This document shows, one piece after another, positions 41,501-52,702 of a DNA stretch of 64,000 nt. How positions within the stretch are numbered: position 1 is the stretch's first letter; each line of letters starts with the position of its first letter. This stretch comes from Syngnathus acus (taxonomy: Eukaryota; Chordata; Actinopteri; Syngnathiformes; Syngnathidae). The notes below the pieces were generated by a model. The model ran no database searches. It was not told the origin of the DNA and saw nothing but the letters and a program-made list of their open reading frames with translations. The stretch is taken from positions 10,410,501 to 10,474,500 of the forward strand of contig NC_051094.1 in assembly GCF_901709675.1 (NCBI RefSeq). Reading direction: 5' to 3'. The translations under genes and the position numbers were made by a program.

Positions 41501-44500
41501 GTTTTACAAAATCTGAATCTATATTGTAATTAACAAAGTCTGAATTTATGTCAAGAATGTACTGAGTGTACATTTAGCACAATAGTCACACAAACCTCAT
41601 GGATAAAATTCTCGACTTTAGTCTGCAGGCCAAACCATTTAAACTTGACTGTGACCAGTTTGTAGGCACACATTCTAGGGCAGTCAGTCTCGGCACTCAG
41701 CTCTTTCTAGTGAAAGGAAAAAAGCAAACAAATCTCAAGTAAGAATGTATTCAATCCATCCATCTTGAGGGCCAAAACAGGATAAATAATGTAACCATAA
41801 GTTGAAAATGACAAAATAATGACAGCTTAGAGAATACTATTTAAGATCAATCTTGGCAGCATTTAAAGCAAAAAAAAAAAAAAAAGTCATTAATACAAAA
41901 AAGCTCTGTGTATGGAGCTTAGTGAAATAATTATCAATATGAAGACGTGCTGTGCACAGATAAAAGCAGCCTAATCTATAACACACTTTCTAAATCTAGT
42001 CTGCGCTCTGTGCTGTCCTCTGAAGAGAAGAAGAAAAGAAGGGAAAGGGGGGAGGCAGTGGCAGAGCAAAGTGGATAAAGGGACCAGTTCTCTGCCTCCG
42101 CCCCGACAGTGACACCGTTCCCGACAGACATGCCTTTGTGGCCAGGGAAGTCAGATAAAACGGAAGCTGAGATGCGATAAGGGCGCTGCAAAGCTGGTTA
42201 CATTATTAACACCTAGGATTCGCTTGCCCCCAGAACACTCCCAGAGAAGCCTCAGAGAACACCTGTTTAATTAATCACTTCATTCCGACTCTGAATTCCA
42301 GGAGAAAATGCCACAGACCTGCCTCAGTCACCCCCATGCCGCAGCTATTTGATGCTGCCATCATGGAGAAAAGCGAGAGAAGGCAAATGAGAAACATTTC
42401 TAAATTTGCAGTGGGTTTAGAAAAGTTGTCATGGCAAAAGGAGAACTTCACATGAAACGCATTCCACATCAAAACACTTACGGTGACATATCTTCTCCCC
42501 CTCTCGGTGCCCCACTCAAAGGAGCACAAGTTTTGAGAAATACAAAGGGAAGCAATATGCAAGCATGTGTGCATGCAGAGATAGACAAGAGGTTTTTTTT
42601 TTTTTTTGCTCCATGAAGCTGGAAGAAAATTGTCCCTCTGTTGTCACAGTAATTTTTTTCAGACTCTTTCAGTGTCCACGGTGGATGGGAAAACGATCTA
42701 ATTAATAATACGGATGAAAAAGTGTTTCTTTATTCATAGTTTTAAAGCAGTTTGGCTGCCTTTATTCTGAAGAATCTTCGGTAGGAAACTTCCCTATATC
42801 TAAACATTGAGAGCCTGGGAGCATGGCAGAAATATTAAAATTGTTTATTGAAAAAAAACAAAAAAACAAAGGGGGAACTGCAGGTTACAGCAGAATTTAA
42901 AAGAAAGCTTTTGCGCAGATGACTTACGTACGTCTCTACGTATCAGTCATGATCATTTCTTTCTAGTGGCAGACAAACTGAACGGGGAGGCAGCGCTTTG
43001 AGAATAAAGCCATTATCTGCCCTGGCAACTTGAAATTTCTATTAGAGCCAATTAGAATTGAGAAAGTGGTGATTTATCTTCATCAACCGGCAGCCTTATA
43101 TTCTTGCAGCCCTATTCCTGCTCAATGTTGTCCTGATAAAACTCAGTGTGCTCGGGTTCAAAAACTGCTTTTCGTGTCAATAAAGCGTGCTACAATCACG
43201 TAAAAATGTAACAAGAGCCATCTTTAAGTCTACAACATAAAAGCTTGCCAGGCTTCTTTGTCAAGATTGATTTATGAATTTATATTTTGACATTTGTTTA
43301 CCCATTTGAGACTAAATTAATTGCAGATAATTTCTCTCTGAAGTAATCATGTCACCAAAAGCTTTTGTACAATTACAGTGGGGTGAAAGACTTTGCATCG
43401 GCACATTTGAACAACATTCACAGTTTCCAAACGGTTGGCGTGAAGCAGTGCGCACTCAAAGCGTATTTCTGAACACACCCACAAATAGGATACAAGTTAA
43501 AATAAATTCTCCCTAAAACTGCGCCTGATACACTGGAGTGACTTAAGACTTTCCTTCTTTTATTCTTAAGCTTCCTTTCACCCAAAAAAATTAAGCCGGT
43601 TTCATGTTTTCTCCAATTGTGACCAGTAGCTCACACATGCTTTCTGTAGTCCTAAAGCATTGTGAATTAATTTGTAATATTTTCTAGATGTCACTCAATT
43701 GTTTTATTTCTGATACGTTCTTGAATTTCTTTGGGTCGTGGTAGTTGGTTGAATACGTTTTTACACCTTAATAAATAAAAAAAAAAATCACTTTTTCACA
43801 ACTACTTTATGGTTACATGGTTGATCTTCATCTGATATTTACATTTGTCTGGCAACCTAAAGTTAGGAAACTAAGTAAAAAAAAAAAAAAAAGTATATAT
43901 ATAAAAAAATTAAGAGGGCAAATTCTTTCCACAGAACACAAAAGTCAAACTCCTCAAACACCCATGGGATGATGAATTACAAAAAAAAAAAAAAACTGCA
44001 AGCCAGGCAGAATGCTCAAGAGTACAATACCTTCCAAAGAGGTCCAAGTGGTCCTCTTCCTGTCTTAACTGACTTGAACTTGGCGGGGTCCTCATCCGGC
44101 TTGTAGTCCTATGGTGACAACAACTGACATGATATGATACACAGCACACCTATTTATTAATTGACAAACCTGGAACTCAACTAGGTAGGATCATCTTACA
44201 GTACAGAGGTTTATCTTTAGATACTATACATAAACATCCAACACATTCACATTTGATAATAAGGTAAGGCAATAACCAAAAACAAAGGCATGCTTGCCAT
44301 ACACAATGATGATGCATACTGCTGATTTGTGTTAGGGATGTCTGATATCACTTTTTTCAGACTGATATGGATACAGCTCACTTATTAAAACGTTGTCAGC
44401 CATGCATGCCATTTCTCAATGGTACAATGGCCAAAACACCTTAGTGGTCCAATGTGATGATATCACGACTGCAAATGTTATGATATATTAGCAAACATCT

Positions 44501-47500
44501 TATGAATGAAAACTAATCCACATGCTGAGAAGCAAGGACAAACTTATAGGATGGGCAAAATAAATAAATACATTCAAAAAAATAAAACGAAAGGATTTCA
44601 AACGATCAACTGCTCGAGGGCCCAGCAATTTTAAATAAATCATAATATGCCAGCAGGTGAAAGCCATTTTCAGGGCAATCAGCCAACAGGAGGGTGCAAA
44701 ACTGTGGAAAATACACACACATTAATTTGACTGTTTTAACGCTGAGAGCTCGATCCCTATAACCATGCAGTGTGCGGCACTAATGAGGTCTGCGAATCAA
44801 TGTGCCGTGGCAGACAAAAGGGAGAGACTCCTCCACTAATCCGGAGTGTGTTAGTGTGCCCTGTCTGCATCGTGCGCGCTTGTCGAATGCTGCCATACGA
44901 AGAACTGTGAGCTGTAATTACACTAACAAAACTCATCGGTGCAGGCGGTAGGTCGCAGGGCCCGCAGCCATGCCCGAGGCAGAGAGCTGATAGGGCCCTT
45001 AGACACAACACTCCAGAAAGGCAAACATGTCTGCCTCGTTAACTTCCCAGGGCAAACAAACATGGGTGTGCGCATGCACGTACACACACAAACACACTCA
45101 CACACATATTAAAATGAGGCAATATGATGTTAAATAACACCAATAATATGTAACCACCTAAGAGCTTGAGATTTTATTCTGAAGTGAGGCAATCAGAGAA
45201 AAATATTATCAAATGAAAGGTACGCCATCGGTCAAGCTTCAATACTGCTAGTCTTTTCTAGGGTAGTGGTTGAGCTGGAGGCTATTTCAACTAATTTTGG
45301 TTGAGAAGGCAGACTAATTTGCCGGTCAATCGCAGGGCAAATGTTGTGTAAGGAACCACTCAGTCTTGCACAAATTCACACACGGGCATCTTAGATTCTT
45401 CAATTGACCCGTGCAAGGATAGGGAGGATATGGAGGCCTGAGCTGATATTGCAACCCAGGACCTCTTTTTTTAAATGGTGATCAAAATTATCTACCATTC
45501 TTTTTTCCACTGTTGGAGTGGTGTTGAGTACTTAGACCTTCCTCGGATAAAAACGAATATATAATATGGACAATGAGCTACACTATAAATGATCAAAATT
45601 AATTGATTAATTTAACTTATGTATTCTTTGCACATCATAAAAGCTGTGCCTTAATTTTCATGTTGCATGATTTGGTTTACGCTTCTCCGGTTTGGACAAT
45701 ATGACAATCAGCCAAACAAACAATACCTTCAACATTATTGTGTGGAATGGTGTTTTAAGCTTGCATGGGTTTGGACTAAATGGAGTATATTGGGATCCTG
45801 AATCTGACCTAATTTCAACGTTACGAGAAATATTGACTTGGTTTGCTGCTCAAGCCCTGAATAATGCAAATTTTCAAAAAGACTGAAGTGCATTTTGGGA
45901 AAACAGGAGATGATGTGCAATGAGTCCATTGGCATGAGATAAATTGTTCTAAACAAAGGTGTGCGTGCGTAATAACCAGACATGTCCACATCAAGGTGCT
46001 AAACAGCACTTTTAGGATTTTCATTTGTACTCACAGAGGATGAAACTTTACTATTGTCAGCAATGTCAATAGGCACAACAGCGACTTGCTGCCAGGAAGA
46101 ACGATCTAGTTTGTGCACCTAAAGCAAAAGGATTCAAATAAATACATGAATAAAAACATGCATTCAAGCATACACAACTATGCTAAATATTCGCTTGGTG
46201 TCACCAAACGTTTCTCACATTTTCTTGTGTTCCAAGATCCGGTTTATGCCACGTCTCAATCTTGATCAGGAAATTATCTTTCATATATTCATTCTACAAA
46301 TACAAAAAAATGGATTCAGTGCAGTGTAGTATTAGCCATAAGGCATTAATCAATAAAAGCACCCAACTCAAGTCATCCAAGGGTACCTACCGTCACTTCT
46401 GAACAAGTATAGGCATGAGGAGAGAAAAAGAAACATAACGTTAGCAACAAAATTATATAAAGACAAACACTCTGAAAAGAGCAAAGAACAACTGGAAGAG
46501 GGCTCACCAGTTCTGCAGTAGGGGTAGGCGTTCCAGGCTTTTTCATGGAACACAAAGGCGCTTTCTGGTGCCAAGAGCTGAATAAAACCTGGCACTTTAC
46601 TGTAGATTGGAGTGGAAGAAGGGGAAAGAGATGGATGGGGTGAAAGGATAACAATTAATATAATGGTTTACATGCAATGAACAACAGTATATATTTGTAC
46701 ACGGGCAGTCAAGGACATGATTTCTAATTCAGTAGCACTAGTTTGTCCAAACCTTTGATTGCTAGTGGATGTGTATAGTTGTGCGAGAGCCCAGAAAAAA
46801 AAATTATGATACAATACTGCCACTAGCTGGCCATAAACCGCAATTACTGTAAAATGGAGCACAAAAATCAATACTTCAGTTCCACAAACCTCTTCAGGCG
46901 GTAGATTTTGTGGGTATACTGTCCTTTCTCTCCATGTTCCGCATAGGGCTCATTTTTGAGTACCTCAATCCCTTCCCCACCGCCGGTTTCATTCTTACTT
47001 GCTTCAGCCACAGAAAACAACTGTCCCACTTGATACTGCAACACAAATACCAATCATTTCCATGATACAAACAAAGGTAGAGCCACAAGAATTGTTGATG
47101 ACTGCAAAATCAATTGAAAAAGATGAACCCAGGGAAGAATTCATGTCATCAACCTCATGAGAATTCCATCTGTGCATGCAACACTTTCTCAGAACGAATG
47201 GAATATGATGAAATGCCAACCTAGGGTTTTGTTTTCGTTTTTTCGTTTTAACTGAGCTATGTTGTTAATGGTGGGCCAATCCCCAACATTAATGTGTCAA
47301 GTACAGGTAAAGGTCGTAGCCTGGTGAATGTTTGACCAAAGACATTATTTGTTGGCATGTACATTATAACTCATAGGAAAGCGTTTTGAAAACAAGAACT
47401 ATTCAATGGATCAAATAGTATCATGGCACTGTTATCAACTTTTATGGTTGCATTCTCAATATTGTATGTAAGGCCATATTAGAAATGTCATAGATAACCC

Positions 47501-49586
47501 TGTTTTGATAGCGTAATGGTCACGTTTCATTTAATAGAAATAGTGCAAATAGGACTTTATAGATCAATAGGATAGTCCAAAGTTAAGAGGAATACACAAA
47601 AGTTACTTTTGTCAATGACATTAAGAGATTACTCACCTCCTCAACACTGCAGGGTAAAACCACGCGGCTAAGAAGAACAGAGAGAAAGATGATTATGATC
47701 AGGTGAGACTTATACTACGACAATTCCAATATTTTTTTTTTTTTAGACAGTAGAACCAAGATTTAACAGACTTGGAACCAATGTACTATGGATTCAAAAT
47801 TTTGGGGTTTAAAAAAAACATAAATCAAGTAAAGAAACAAAAAAATATATATTTTTGAAAAGTACATATAATGCCATTTTGTTTCATTTGGTTTTGAAAA
47901 TTAAATCAGTCAAATTGTCCACACACACTATTTGCCAGAGAAAAGAAGAATGATTCATGCCTCTATAGCCAGCTTTAAATGGCCCGCAGACGCATCAAAT
48001 AACATATTACTTAAGAGTGATGTTAGCTTTCAGCCTCACCTTCACAGATATCACACACGGCACACTATAATCGAACTGTGCAGGAACAGCCTAAGTGTGA
48101 GTATGGGAATGAGATTCTAAAAGATTTATTTGGCTTCTTGAATTAAGATCATCACTGTGTTACTGTGTCATTTGCGTTCAATAATACTACAATTTAAACA
48201 TGCCTCTTAACATCAACCTGTGTATCTTACTACTGCCATTAATCTAATATTTATTCTCCTAAATGAAGGCTCAAAGTCTTATATGATGCACACAGACTGA
48301 GATTTTTGTATGAGCAATTTCAAGCTAGATGTAATCTCTCCATCGCAAGATCTCACCAAACCAGAGATCTTGCATTTGAGAGTTACTGTAGATTACAGTG
48401 ACAGTATTTGATGATGTGTGCCAGTCTCTAGGGTCATAGCGATCAACCAATAAAGTATGAACAAGCAATGGAAATATGCAAAAAGAGCGGTGAAGAAGAT
48501 AGCTCTTAGCCGACCCACCTGGTTTCATCATGTACAAAATGTAATAGCGACAAAAAATGTTTGCAATCATTAAAGCTGTTTTCGAATGCCTGGCGAACAT
48601 CGTTGCAACCTTTAACAAACCCTGACAAAAAGAAGTGGCTTCTCGATTTTGGAGGATTCAAAATTTCTTGAGAAATCCTCAAGAGACTGGCAAATCTTGT
48701 AATTTGCAAAAGTGCGAGCTGTTGTTAACAGGGTGACTCTTATGCTGCAAATAACTTTTGGCACAAAAACGGGGTAGCTTTCCTCTTGAAATTGACCTGT
48801 GTGTCTGAGTTAAGCTAAACTACAGAGTACAGTGCGACAAATAAATCTGTAACCATTCGGTGTCCAACTAACATATGCATAAGCAGTGGCAGCCCTTCTT
48901 CCAACTCACTCATACAACCAAATAAAGTTGAAGTAATATAAACTGCGATTGTTTAGCTGATCCATGTGCATGATGTTAGTGCTGGAATCGTTTACTCCAG
49001 TTTAAGACTAGGTGCTAGTATTTGCTAACGAGCACAACGTTAACGCTAAAAATGTAAATACTGCAGCTAGCGAACAGCTACAAAAAAGCAGCACTATCAC
49101 GGAATCAAGTCTAAATGAAATGAAGACTATAGCATCACCGGGCGATTGGGCATCGTTTTTTTGTGTTAAATGTTCATCTCTGTTGAGATTAGCTACTCGT
49201 AAGCTAATACACGTCAAATGAAGTTGAACAACTTAACGGAAGAGACGCAAAGCTCATGTTGCAAGAAAAAAAAAAAACTCCGCAAGGCTGCCATTAACGC
49301 TACTGTTAATAATTAAGTTACTTTAGAGAAATATGGCAAAGATAAGAGCAGCTGTCGACGCCGGTAGGCCACAAAGTAGTTCTTGGGCAATGCCACCACC
49401 CTTTCCTCGTGTGAATCAGTCGCACTGATGATGAAAAGTTTCCGTGAACATAGCTCGTAATCCAGTCGGTGAACACCGGCCACACCCGATCGAAAGCCCT
49501 TATTAAATCGTAACGTTGTTGTAAAGGAAGTGTAAAATCAAGCTTTGACAGCAATATCTCACTTACTACTCCTTGACGAGGACCAT
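38479..49586 (-). CDS. pitpnb: Phosphatidylinositol transfer protein beta, complete, 11 coding exons
   Basis: PITP-beta carries phosphatidylinositol and phosphatidylcholine (and sphingomyelin in mammals) between membranes, mainly at Golgi and ER, supporting PI4P signalling and COPI traffic. The joined exons give 271 residues, exactly the human length, in a single START-like domain. PITPNB rather than PITPNA is indicated by [11 protein letters not shown] and the end VRGTSAADE. The inositol-headgroup residues are all present: Thr58, Lys60, Asn89, Glu247 (59/61/90/248 in the common PITP-alpha numbering), as is the lipid-pocket Cys94. Two departures: the membrane-docking Trp-Trp pair is Trp202-Phe203, and the mammalian phospho-Ser262 is Glu. 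Joins: 49567-49586, 47637-47667, 46890-47035, 46508-46599, 46391-46398, 46219-46293, 46035-46118, 44031-44108, 41596-41706, 41210-41332, 38479-38526. Start context is strong (A at -3, G at +4). Confidence 0.97.
38527..41209 (-). other. pitpnb: pitpnb intron 10
   Basis: 2.7 kb between exons 10 and 11. It contains a decayed dispersed repeat near 40017-40125 and otherwise nothing I can name. Confidence 0.6.
40017..40125. repeat. decayed hAT-like dispersed repeat
   Basis: The string GTCTTCAACCTTTTTTAATG, then a segment around CAGGTTTGACGTCA and AATATTTTGACGGGCC, followed by AATAAAAATACAATT, resembles a common fish hAT-type repeat whose consensus reads 'CAACCTTTTT ... GGACCGGTTT ... CAATATTTTCACGG'. 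The match is from memory and diverged. Confidence 0.35.
41210..41332 (-). CDS. pitpnb: pitpnb coding exon 10
   Basis: 123 nt, residues 216-256, [20 protein letters not shown] through the amphipathic C-terminal helix to QKELDE. Glu247, a headgroup contact, lies in IRRMEAE. Confidence 0.97.
41596..41706 (-). CDS. pitpnb: pitpnb coding exon 9
   Basis: 111 nt, residues 179-215, ending [11 protein letters not shown]. It encodes KFKWFGLQ where mammalian PITPs have KFKWWGLQ; the second tryptophan of the membrane-insertion pair is Phe203 (codon TTT). Confidence 0.96.
41707..44030 (-). other. pitpnb: pitpnb intron 8 (2.3 kb) with candidate regulatory DNA
   Basis: This lies between exons 8 and 9. Two stretches, 42200-42420 and 42880-43150, are high-complexity and contain homeodomain-type cores (TTTAATTAATCA near 42266; CCAATTAGAATTG near 43048) and look unlike the A/T-run-rich sequence around them. 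There are A-runs at 41872-41885 and 43878-43892. No exon was found here. Confidence 0.45.
44031..44108 (-). CDS. pitpnb: pitpnb coding exon 8
   Basis: 78 nt, residues 153-178, [20 protein letters not shown] followed by LGPLWK, phase 0 at both ends. It includes the regulatory-loop sequence [13 protein letters not shown]-alpha Ser166 corresponds to the Ser in FKSVKT here. Confidence 0.96.
44334..44440. repeat. possible hAT-type fragment
   Basis: The start TTAGGGATGTCTGATATCAC resembles the TAGGGATGTCC terminus seen on many vertebrate hAT elements, followed by the GATATGGATAC-type wording common in such copies. Only one end is recognisable. Confidence 0.25.
45246..45470 (+). repeat. diverged fish LINE (L2-type) 3' fragment
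   Basis: Partial wording of the ubiquitous fish repeat 'CTGGAGCCTATCCCAGCT... GGTCGCCAGTCAATCGCAGGGCA... CAATTTAGAGTC...'. Seen here are GCTGGAGGCTATTTCAACTA, CCGGTCAATCGCAGGGCA, TTCTTCAATTGACCC and GCAACCCAGGACCTC. It is the same family as 33650-33800 but older. Confidence 0.55.
46035..46118 (-). CDS. pitpnb: pitpnb coding exon 7
   Basis: 84 nt, residues 125-152, [20 protein letters not shown] followed by DNSKVSSS, phase 0 at both ends. DIAD is conserved in the family; the rest is among the more divergent parts of the protein. Confidence 0.95.
46219..46293 (-). CDS. pitpnb: pitpnb coding exon 6
   Basis: 75 nt, residues 100-124, [20 protein letters not shown] followed by GTQEN, phase 0 at both ends. 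The TQEN wording resembles PITPNA more than human PITPNB (TLEN). Confidence 0.96.
46391..46398 (-). CDS. pitpnb: pitpnb coding exon 5, 8-nt microexon
   Basis: Eight nucleotides (AAGTGACG) lie between an acceptor TTGTTCAG and a donor GTAGGT. With the single G left by exon 4 they give Glu97-Val98-Thr99, and exon 6 starts cleanly with AAT. Without them exon 4 and exon 6 do not join in frame, and the family has three residues (IVT or VIT) exactly here. So the microexon is required on arithmetic grounds. Confidence 0.9.
46508..46599 (-). CDS. pitpnb: pitpnb coding exon 4
   Basis: 92 nt, residues 66-96, with the family motif [12 protein letters not shown] that contains Asn89 and Cys94. The donor GTGAGC leaves one base (G) for the next codon. 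Confidence 0.97.
46890..47035 (-). CDS. pitpnb: pitpnb coding exon 3
   Basis: 146 nt, residues 18-65 and part of Ser66, beginning [20 protein letters not shown] and ending KIYRLK. It carries Thr58 and Lys60, which contact the inositol phosphate. The exon ends AG and pairs with T of the next exon to give Ser66. Confidence 0.97.
47036..47636 (-). other. pitpnb: pitpnb intron 2
   Basis: 600 nt between exons 2 and 3; nothing recognisable beyond the splice sites. Confidence 0.8.
47637..47667 (-). CDS. pitpnb: pitpnb coding exon 2
   Basis: A 31-nt exon completes Tyr7 and encodes [10 protein letters not shown], with acceptor TTCTTAG and donor GTGAGT. The sequence matches the first beta strand of the PITP fold. 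Confidence 0.95.
47668..49566 (-). other. pitpnb: pitpnb intron 1
   Basis: 1.9 kb between exons 1 and 2. It includes an A/T-run-rich part near 47740-47860 and no recognisable element or open frame. Confidence 0.75.
49567..49586 (-). CDS. pitpnb: pitpnb coding exon 1 (MVLVKEY)
   Basis: Twenty coding nucleotides, ATG at 49584-49586, encode MVLVKE plus the first two bases of Tyr7; donor GTAAGT follows at once. Human PITPNB and PITPNA also begin MVL.KE[FY] on a short first exon. It is far too short to appear as an open frame; it was found by pattern. Confidence 0.93.
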
Positions 49587-49710
49587 CGTTATCAACTCGT
49601 TCCGACGCGACGTGAACGTCGTACCACAAGCGACCGATGATTACAGTTGACGTCATCAGCTATGAAGAATCGTACTTCGCCCCGCCCTTTACGATCGGTG
49701 ATTGGCTGGA
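49587..49710 (-). promoter_or_regulatory. pitpnb: pitpnb promoter
   Basis: Immediately upstream of the start codon is a compact CpG-rich segment with a perfect CRE, TGACGTCA at 49648-49655; a GC box, CCCCGCCC at 49680-49687; and a CCAAT box in the gene's orientation (ATTGG at 49701-49705, reading CCAAT on the minus strand). Order and spacing fit a TATA-less housekeeping promoter with a very short 5' UTR. The ttc28 3' end lies less than 1.5 kb away. Confidence 0.7.
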
Positions 49711-50425
49711 CGCTCGGACATCATGTACCTCAGCCAGTAAAATCTCAAATAAATCTCACGTTGCTGAAGAGGCCACTTTTTTCTTTTTCTTTTTTTGAAT
49801 TTTTATGGCAAAAGCCGAGATGACAAAATGCCCCCTCATTAGTTTGTAAGTACAGGCACTTGTTGCATTAAAAACAGACTAGTGATTGTAGTACTGATTT
49901 ATTTGAGCCATTAATTTAGGTAGGTGACCATATGCCATTTTTTTCTCTCTTGTGGGCAATAATTTTACTTTCATTCTCATTTTGCAAGATCTAAAGTTTA
50001 CTACAGCAGTGGTTCCCACTTTTGTTTTTTGTACACCAGAGCCCTTTCATCATTCCACAAATCCATATCCCTTCACACATAAGGGTTGATGATTCTTCAA
50101 AAGTTGAACCTAACATAATTTCATTCAGACATGTTCTTCTTTTTAGCTCAAATTTAACCTTAAATGACTCATCTTTGTAAATAAATACATATAATTTAAA
50201 AAATGAAATCAAAATAATGATAAAATAAAACATTTCACTAAAATAATAAACATACTTTTTTGTATATCTAACTCAACAATTCCTACAAAAAATCAAGTTT
50301 ATTTGAATAAGTCCCATTCAAACAAGAATTTGACTCCCCTGAGTGTGACCATCAAGGTATAGGTATAGAGTGGCTGCAAATTAAAGCATCAAAAGAGAAT
50401 AGGTTGATTTTTAATTTTTATTTTT
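49711..50425. other. ttc28-pitpnb intergenic spacer
   Basis: A short spacer between the end of ttc28 and the pitpnb promoter. CAGCAGTGGTTCCCACTTTT at 50003-50022 resembles the terminus of hAT-type elements (CAGTGGTTCCCAA), but no partner end was found. No open frame of interest. Confidence 0.4.
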
Positions 50426-51104
50426 TTTATTGAAACAGTTTACTGATAAATGACAGATGGTTGTCATGAAATCGTGATGTTAAATCTAAAAAAAAATATG
50501 AGCTAAAAATTCATACATCATACTCAACATTGAATAGCAAGAAAATTCATGCTTCAGAGCAAACAATTCACAAAGAAATCAGGCAAAATGCCCTTTTGAC
50601 TTCAATAAAAAATATTAAATCTTTTCTTCCACTGTATCCATCTTTACACGGTACATGGTTGTTCATTTTGTTTTAACAATATAAAAACGCTTAATACTGA
50701 TTGTGAAACACTGGAATTAATTTACAAACATAACAATAATAATTATAATATTAATAACAATAACAAACAATAATAATAACAATTACCATTATTTTTTTTC
50801 AACAAAAAATAAAATGGAAGAAGTCAGTCATAGTTGTTGCATCTTGGCCTGCATACACAATGTTTTGTGGGGAAAGACCGAATGGCATTTACATTTACCT
50901 GACACACAGTTACACACAAACACAGTATCAGGTCGTTGAGTATTTCTCATTGCCATTTACAGTTTTGGGCACATCTACAAAACTGCAGGCATGTGCCCCA
51001 CACCGACCAATCTGACCACTCACTAATTTTTCTCACTGTCTGTAAAGCTAGGCTGGCCAATTAACAGGTGACCTACTTCTTCACCTCATACAGAGCTAGA
51101 TGTC
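50426..51104 (-). other. ttc28: ttc28 3' UTR (probable)
   Basis: Non-coding sequence from the ttc28 stop to a pair of AATAAA hexamers on the minus strand (TTTATT at 50426-50431 and 50417-50422). It contains an AT-rich run of AATAATAAT-like repeats near 50745-50790. A further hexamer near 50299-50304 would extend it slightly. Confidence 0.35.
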
Positions 51105-52702
51105 TCAGCATTTAGAAGAAGGGAAAAATCTTCCAGGCGACAAGAATTTGTATCCGTTCCCAGCAGGTAGTCTGATCGAACGAGCACCGGGACTACTCCT
51201 TGTAGAAATGGTTGGTGATGGAGCCCCTTTCTTGGCATTGGAGCAGTGATGTCCATTGGAGTTCTTGCCCGCCCTCTCCACTGACTGCAAACCCAGCTCC
51301 CGCAGCTCCAGGCTGTCTTGGGTATCATTGGGAGAGCAATGTCGTGGAGACAGGTTCAGAAGGCTCAGTACATCTCTACTGGCTGATGCCAGAGGACTAG
51401 GGGAGCCGTGAACAGCTTTGACGGGGCCGAGATGTTGCTGGGCTGCGGCGTTGGCCCAAAAGGTCTTTAGATTGTGGATGGCTTGGACTTTTTCATCAAT
51501 GACCACTCTTCTTAATCGGTCAAGGTCCGGAGCATCGGCCGACGTGGCAGAGCCCGTAGAGGAGTAGGAGAGGGCAGGAGAGGGTGCACTACCAACTGGT
51601 GATTGGTGACCAGAACTGGGAGACACATTACTGGGTGAACGTGATATGTGGCCACTGTATGGGGAACTTGGATACTTCAGCTTGAACTGTGCGTGGCTGT
51701 CTGAAATGGGCGAAGGATGGCTGCCGTCCTTTTGTGAAGACTCTGAGACAGCCGGACTATTGTAGCCAGAGCTTATTTTCTGCAGAGAAGATGAGCGGGA
51801 GGGGGGTTTGGGTTTGGGCGAAGACTGAGCTCTGCCACTAGCGCTGCTGTTCGGACGGCTAAATGCACTAGTTTCTGAGGAGCGGAAGGCGCTACCCCGT
51901 GGTGAATTTCCTCTTGAAGTTCCACCCTCCGCCCTGGCCCGCTGTAGACTACCGACTGCCCGTAGATGGCTGTGAGTCTCCTCCAGAATCTTCTGCGCCA
52001 GCTCCTGAGGATCGAGAGGGGGCGTCTTTTCTTCCTGAGACTTCACAGTGCTGTCTGTCTCAGTACTGGATTGATCCGATTCACCCGTGTCACTGCTGCT
52101 CACCTTAGCGACTTTCTGGAAGGGTGAGTTTGGACTGGGAACGAGGCATGTTTTGACTGGGGAAGTGGGGGTGCTGACACTGCCTCTTGATGACACTGAC
52201 ACAGAGTAACCTCTTCCAGTCCCGCTGCTTGACCTAGCAACAACCCCTCGACCTCCTCTGTGGTGGCGCTGGCTGTGGCCTGGTGGCAAAGGCAAAGAGT
52301 CGCAGTGGCTCCCAAGTGGTTCACTGCTGATAATAGAGAAACCTTCATACTCCTCCTCCTCCCCTCGGGTCCCCGACAAAGCCGTCGCTGCTCCGTGAGG
52401 AGACGAGCGGCTCCGGGGAACGTGAGGGTGCTTGTGGGCTGCGTAATGCGCTGCCGTCCCACTGCGGTGCCGATGGCTGAGGAAGTCACAATCAGATTTG
52501 GAAGCAAAGCTCATTGAGGAGGCCACAGAGCTGAGGCTATAGACAGAGATGGCATCTGATCCCTGACTGTCCAGGCAATGAGGAGAGAAGGGAAGGCTTG
52601 AATAACTCATTGGCAGAGGGTTGGAAACAGACTGTGCTGAGGCCAGAGACTCAAGGGAAGAGGAGCTGTCTAGACTCAGACGTTTTGGCAGTTCTGTGGA
52701 GT
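51105..52702 (-). CDS. ttc28: ttc28 last coding exon O (Ser-rich tail)
   Basis: 1598 nt, 531 residues and TGA at 51105-51107. It begins STELPKRLSLDSSSSLESLA and ends GYKFLSPGRFFPSSKC. It is rich in Ser-Pro and Arg-x-x-Ser sites, likely phosphorylated and disordered; embedded conserved islands are YEGFSIISSEPL, DPQELAQKILEETHSHL, FKLKYPSSPYSGHISRSP, VIDEKVQAIHNLKTFW and DVLSLLNLSPRH. The open frame extends upstream of the acceptor to 52751, but that part is intron. Confidence 0.97.

Larger units (their letters stand above)
44109..46034 (-). other. pitpnb: pitpnb intron 7
   Basis: 1.9 kb between exons 7 and 8. It holds a hAT-like terminal fragment near 44334, a GC-richer possible regulatory stretch at 44740-45010 (with GCTGTAATTACAC), a short ACAC tract near 45083-45106 and a diverged LINE-type repeat at 45246-45470. 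Confidence 0.5.

Noticed and set aside
49318-49656. 112-residue minus-strand open frame over pitpnb exon 1
   Set aside because: Different frame from the MVLVKEY start; it spans promoter and intron and looks like chance.
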